Below are positions 16,535 through 19,151 of a DNA stretch of 19,151 bases, in pieces. Position 1 is the first letter of the stretch. Each line of letters starts with the position of its first letter. The notes beneath the pieces are model-generated. The model did no database searches. It was not told the DNA's origin and saw nothing but the letters and a program-made list of their open reading frames with translations. This DNA comes from Bacteroidales bacterium (lineage in GTDB: Bacteria; Bacteroidota; Bacteroidia; Bacteroidales; SM23-62): assembly GCA_016783865.1 (NCBI GenBank), contig JADHVS010000070.1, positions 1-19,151 of the forward strand, in the 5' to 3' direction. A program made the position numbers and the translations under genes.

Positions 16535-16669
16535 ATTGAAGATTCCTCGCCGCAAGCGGCGAGGAATCTTCAATCCTTTATTATTATTTTTTTTGCGCTC
16601 GCTAACCCCGCCGCAAGCAGCGGGGAAACGAGTTTCTGAGTTCGGCGAAGCCAATGCGCTCGCAGGATT
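16535..16669 (+). repeat. Composite palindromic repeat element, copy B (upstream of gap)
   Basis: The element starts with a perfect inverted repeat with 19-bp arms and a 2-nt loop (16535-16553 and 16556-16574; centre CCTCGCCGC-AA-GCGGCGAGG). An AT-rich linker follows. Then come GCGCTCGC, a second 20-bp palindrome at 16606-16625 (CCCCGCCGC-AA-GCAGCGGGG, one mismatch), a 27-bp insertion (16626-16652) and AATGCGCTCGCAGGATT. It is the reverse orientation of the element at 2347-2446, which lacks the 27-bp segment. The stem changes from CAGC/GCTG there to CCGC/GCGG here, so pairing is preserved. It ends 8 bp before the -33 element of gap. The rest of the gap-OMP spacer (16670-16757) shows only a weak CCCT/AGGG hairpin. 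Confidence 0.82.
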
Positions 16670-16757
16670 TAATAAAATGATAAGGAAATAGCCCTTTTAG
16701 AGGGATTCATTTTTATCGATAAGTGTACTACCTATCGTGCTGATTTAAGGAGTTTTT

Positions 16758-17543
16758 TTATTGATAAACCAGGTCTTTCTCGTCGACAATACCTCTGTCA
16801 TCAACAATTTTGCCGAACCGGTAACTGATAAAAAGTGACACAAAGATAAAATTGTTGTTCTCGGTAGCCATGATGGGAATTTTTTTAGGAAAGGCATCGA
16901 TCATAATACCTCCTTCCAGGGCATGCAGGATTATATTCTGACGGCTATATTCAAACGATAAACCCAGCCTTCCATAAATTCCCGGAATAACAGATATTTC
17001 ATTAAAGCCCTTGAAAAATGATGAACGGCCATAGATATTGCCCTGGTGGATTGAAGTATTAAACTTTTCGTCTGACAGGTAATATTCTCCGGATGGATTG
17101 CCCGGATTGGTCTCGAATACTTCGTAATAGATGGGTTTTATAAAACCGGCGGTCGGACCGAATGAAAAAAAACGGCGTATGGAAATGCCCCCCTTATCAA
17201 TTTTTCTGAACATCTCTTTCTGTTTCCCATAGCCTACCCGCAGATTAAAAAACGAATTTTCTTTTCCATACACAAAGCTTCTGTTGCTGACATAGTTGTT
17301 CGAAATCTTAACTTCCTTGGGATGTTTAAATCCCACAAAATCAATATCAAAAACTGTTTTCTTTCGAGCGTTGATTCGTTTTGCATACCGTCCGTTTAAT
17401 CCCCACCCATTGCTGTTAAGCAGGAAGGCCACGGACTTTTCATTACGATAAAAAATGGGAGATTGCCCGGAGAACTCTCCCTGGGCCTGGATCACTGCTA
17501 TGGCCATGTGACAAAGTAATAATCCAAGAATTATTTTTTTCAT
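16758..17543 (-). CDS. Secreted beta-barrel-like protein of unknown function
   Basis: The 261-residue protein begins with a clear Sec signal peptide (MKKIILGLLLCHMAIAVIQA, likely cleavage after Ala20). The mature part is rich in alternating hydrophobic/polar strands with aromatic residues and Gly or Asn turns, such as NNFIFVSLFISYRFGKI near the C-terminus and FFNLRVGYGKQKEMF in the middle. This looks like a small outer-membrane beta-barrel with roughly 8-10 strands. I do not recognise a named family. The protein continues past the last aromatic strand with a short polar tail (VDDRGIVDEKDLVYQ), so the barrel's usual terminal-aromatic signal is not at the very end. It lies downstream of a hairpin (17564-17603) and the 43-residue lipoprotein gene. 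Confidence 0.65.
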   Translation of the reverse strand: MKKIILGLLLCHMAIAVIQAQGEFSGQSPIFYRNEKSVAFLLNSNGWGLNGRYAKRINARKKTVFDIDFVGFKHPKEVKISNNYVSNRSFVYGKENSFFNLRVGYGKQKEMFRKIDKGGISIRRFFSFGPTAGFIKPIYYEVFETNPGNPSGEYYLSDEKFNTSIHQGNIYGRSSFFKGFNEISVIPGIYGRLGLSFEYSRQNIILHALEGGIMIDAFPKKIPIMATENNNFIFVSLFISYRFGKIVDDRGIVDEKDLVYQ

Positions 17544-17563
17544 TTTACTCCCTTACTGAAATT

Positions 17564-17603
17564 AATAACGGGGCATTCATTTAAAAACGTATGCCCCGTT
17601 ATT
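17564..17603. terminator. Hairpin, probable terminator after the small lipoprotein gene
   Basis: AATAACGGGGCAT (17564-17576) is a perfect 13-bp inverted repeat with ATGCCCCGTTATT (17591-17603) around a 14-nt loop. It lies 35 bp after the lipoprotein stop on the minus strand and 20 bp before the next ATG. There is no long T-run, so partial read-through into the barrel-protein gene is possible. Confidence 0.65.
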
Positions 17604-17638
17604 GTAAAATAAAAAGATTGTATGTGGTTACAGGCCGA

Positions 17639-17770
17639 TTAACTGTCCTTCTCTTGTACTTCTTCGGTGTCCGCTTGAGCATATGCAGGACACAATTTTT
17701 TATTGCATGAACTGACTGCTAATCCGATAATGAACAGAGCAACAACAATGATGAATTTTGCTTTTTTCAT
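17639..17770 (-). CDS. Small lipoprotein, 43 residues
   Basis: A short frame from ATG 17770-17768 to TAA 17641-17639 encodes 43 residues. It has a basic start (MKKAKF), a hydrophobic core (IIVVALFIIGLAV) and a lipobox VSSC with the lipidated Cys at residue 22. The mature peptide of 22 residues reads CNKKLCPAYAQAD and then an acidic tail EEVQEKDS. A second Cys27 could form a disulfide. It is too short for most gene callers, but the complete type II signal peptide, start and stop argue it is real. I recall similar KK-x-CPAY small lipoproteins in other Bacteroidota genomes, without a known function. A hairpin terminator follows at 17564-17603. Confidence 0.78.
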   Translation of the reverse strand: MKKAKFIIVVALFIIGLAVSSCNKKLCPAYAQADTEEVQEKDS

Positions 17771-17811
17771 ATGACTGTGAATTATTTTATCCAATGATCA
17801 GTTTAGATCGA

Positions 17812-17819
17812 TAAAGTTA
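17812..17819 (-). promoter_or_regulatory. Weak candidate -7 element for the small lipoprotein gene
   Basis: TAACTTTA on the minus strand differs from TAnnTTTG only in the last base and lies about 40 nt before the lipoprotein ATG. No TTG occurs at the standard distance. The remainder of the spacer up to 17934 is AT-rich with no other structure I can support. Confidence 0.3.
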
Positions 17820-17934
17820 ATACTTTTTTTTAATTAGAAACTGTTATCGATATGTTAAAATACTTAACGATATAGAGATATAAATTATTTCTGAGTAACG
17901 CAAAATCCATATTTTTTTTCTGAAATAATGCAAT

Positions 17935-19151
17935 CTACCACTCCGGAATCCTGCCGGGTGTCCATGGAACCTCTAACTCCTCCATCTTATTCTCCAGGTT
18001 CAGGATGTCGGCATGGATCAATTTGATCTCTTCCAGGAGGGGTGGAAATTCTTCGAGAAGGATCTCATAATTATCTGTCTCTGTTTTAGTTACATTTGAG
18101 GTTGACCTGGAATGCACAGATAATATTACACTAAGTCTTCTGTTCAGAGGCATGTCGGCTGGAGGAACTTCTTCCCAACTGGCTTCTGCAGGCTGGCCTT
18201 TGAATGTAAATAACACATCATTGATCCTTTTTTCGAGGGCTGCAGCTTCTTCTATCAGACCGGATGTGGATCCCGGCGTATAGAGAAGGGATTGGCGGAT
18301 ATATTTTATCCTGTTATTCAGTTCATTAGTGAAGCTATAGGCGCCCTGCATCGATCTTCTTAACTTGGAAACCTTAGTATGAAAGGCCACCAGCTCTTCC
18401 CTGTTGGCTGCCGGTAATGTGGTATTCTTCAGTGCTACCACGTTGAATTTGACAGGAGGGATCAGTTCAGTTATGGCACCTCCGGCACTTTGACTGAGAG
18501 AAACATAATATGTTCCGGGCAAAGCCAAATAATGACTTGGATCGGAAGAAAAAGGATCGTAATCATTTTCCTTAATACTTACCGGGGTAGTGCCCGGATA
18601 TTTCAGGTCCCATGTTATCCTGTTGATTCCTTTTTTCGGTTTGGTCGTCAAACGCCTCACTTCATATCCGTCTGTATCGGTAATGATAAAGATCAGGAAT
18701 GGAGGATCTTCGATTTCTTCGGCCCTTAGTTGTTCAACTGTTGGTTGCGGTATTGGCTTTTTAGCCTCGAACAGCTCTTTTTCTTCCTGATGCCTTAATT
18801 GCTTCAGGGTTATTAAGGAATCGGATAAATAATATGTAAAGGTAGCCCCGAAGTCAGGATTCTTAGCTACAAAATAGGTTGATCCCTGGCTGCCCTTGTT
18901 CCTGGCAGGAACATACATCAGGGCATCTTTTACCGGGAAGATGTGAGCCGGTTTACTGATCAGATCTTTTGAGACTTCACGGAGTGGTGAGTAATCATCA
19001 AGGACGTAAAACCCTCTTCCAAATGTTGCCAGCACCAGGTCTGATTCCCTTTCCTGGATGACCATGTCTTCAACGGCAACAGATGGTAAACCGGATTCTA
19101 ACTGGATCCATTCCTGTCCGCCATCAGGTGAAAACCAGGCCCCGAATTCTG
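17935..19151 (-). CDS. C-terminal part of a VPS10/BNR-like beta-propeller protein (partial, 5' end outside window)
   Basis: The reading frame stays open to the window edge, so the first ATG inside it (19065) is internal and the gene is truncated by the window. About 404 residues are visible. The N-terminal visible part has the repeat signature WFSPDGGQEWIQLESGLPSVAVEDM (19118-19063, minus strand) and LVLATFGRGFYVLDDYSPLREV, typical of the last blade of sortilin/VPS10- or BNR-type propellers in large secreted Bacteroidota proteins. Next comes a beta-sandwich-like module with GINRITWDLKYPGTTPVSIKE and LPGTYYVSLSQSAGG (like the FlgD-type or bulk Ig-like tail of these proteins). A helical region (KVSKLRRSMQGAYSF onward) ends in a short coiled coil near EEIKLIHADILNLENKMEEL. 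No Por sorting domain is present. The enzymatic role is unknown; annotation as glycosyl hydrolase for such proteins is usually not tested. Confidence 0.75.
   Translation of the reverse strand, partial: EFGAWFSPDGGQEWIQLESGLPSVAVEDMVIQERESDLVLATFGRGFYVLDDYSPLREVSKDLISKPAHIFPVKDALMYVPARNKGSQGSTYFVAKNPDFGATFTYYLSDSLITLKQLRHQEEKELFEAKKPIPQPTVEQLRAEEIEDPPFLIFIITDTDGYEVRRLTTKPKKGINRITWDLKYPGTTPVSIKENDYDPFSSDPSHYLALPGTYYVSLSQSAGGAITELIPPVKFNVVALKNTTLPAANREELVAFHTKVSKLRRSMQGAYSFTNELNNRIKYIRQSLLYTPGSTSGLIEEAAALEKRINDVLFTFKGQPAEASWEEVPPADMPLNRRLSVILSVHSRSTSNVTKTETDNYEILLEEFPPLLEEIKLIHADILNLENKMEELEVPWTPGRIPEW

Noticed and set aside
17864..17895. Inverted repeat around TATCGATATGTTAA / TTAACGATAT
   Set aside because: The arms match imperfectly and the region is very AT-rich, so chance is a sufficient explanation.
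19063..19065. ATG at 19065 as the start of the propeller protein
   Set aside because: The frame is open upstream to the window edge and encodes a propeller-blade motif, so this Met is internal.

Overview
The window is a piece of a Bacteroidota chromosome, probably an environmental Bacteroidales-like lineage. Several things point there. The recognisable promoters have a TTG-N20-TAnnTTTG layout. Several families are characteristic of the phylum (DUF4199, CCC-motif protein next to DUF2752, LuxC-like reductase, SiaC-family protein). Genes lack obvious Shine-Dalgarno sequences. Nearly everything is housekeeping or core metabolism; I see no phage, transposase, integrase, CRISPR array or toxin-antitoxin locus.

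Layout: (1) 29-4280, minus strand: the branched-chain amino acid operon ilvD-ilvB-ilvN. It is preceded at 4311-4469 by a complete ribosome-mediated attenuator: promoter, a 20-residue leader peptide with 11 Leu/Ile/Val residues, mutually exclusive hairpins and a terminator. A palindromic repeat element sits inside the operon between ilvD and ilvB. (2) 4576-4673, minus: the small SRP RNA with its own promoter. (3) 4804-7432, plus: a DUF4199 membrane protein followed by two glycosyltransferases (GT2 membrane-anchored, GT4), an envelope glycan operon. (4) 7414-13580, minus: a long same-strand run reading from aconitase through a 9-bp tandem repeat, DUF2752, a CCC-motif membrane protein, a LuxC-like acyl-CoA reductase, a pRiA4b ORF-3-like acidic protein, tRNA dimethylallyltransferase MiaA and a NUDIX hydrolase. 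(5) 13721-15394, plus: a MacB/FtsX-type permease without its ATPase and a SiaC-family phosphoprotein. (6) 15447-19151, minus: GAPDH with a clear promoter, a second copy of the palindromic element just upstream of that promoter, a small beta-barrel-like secreted protein, a 43-residue lipoprotein, and the C-terminal part of a large beta-propeller (VPS10/BNR-like) protein that runs off the window.

How it fits together: ilvD, ilvB and ilvN supply three activities of Val/Ile(/Leu) synthesis, and the leader would let them respond to the supply of charged Leu/Ile/Val tRNA. Aconitase and GAPDH are central carbon enzymes. The two glycosyltransferases, permease, lipoprotein and outer-membrane-like protein belong to the envelope. 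The best candidate for something not yet described is the ilv attenuator, whose parts can all be read directly from the sequence. The composite palindromic repeat, present as two inverted copies with stem-preserving substitutions, is second.
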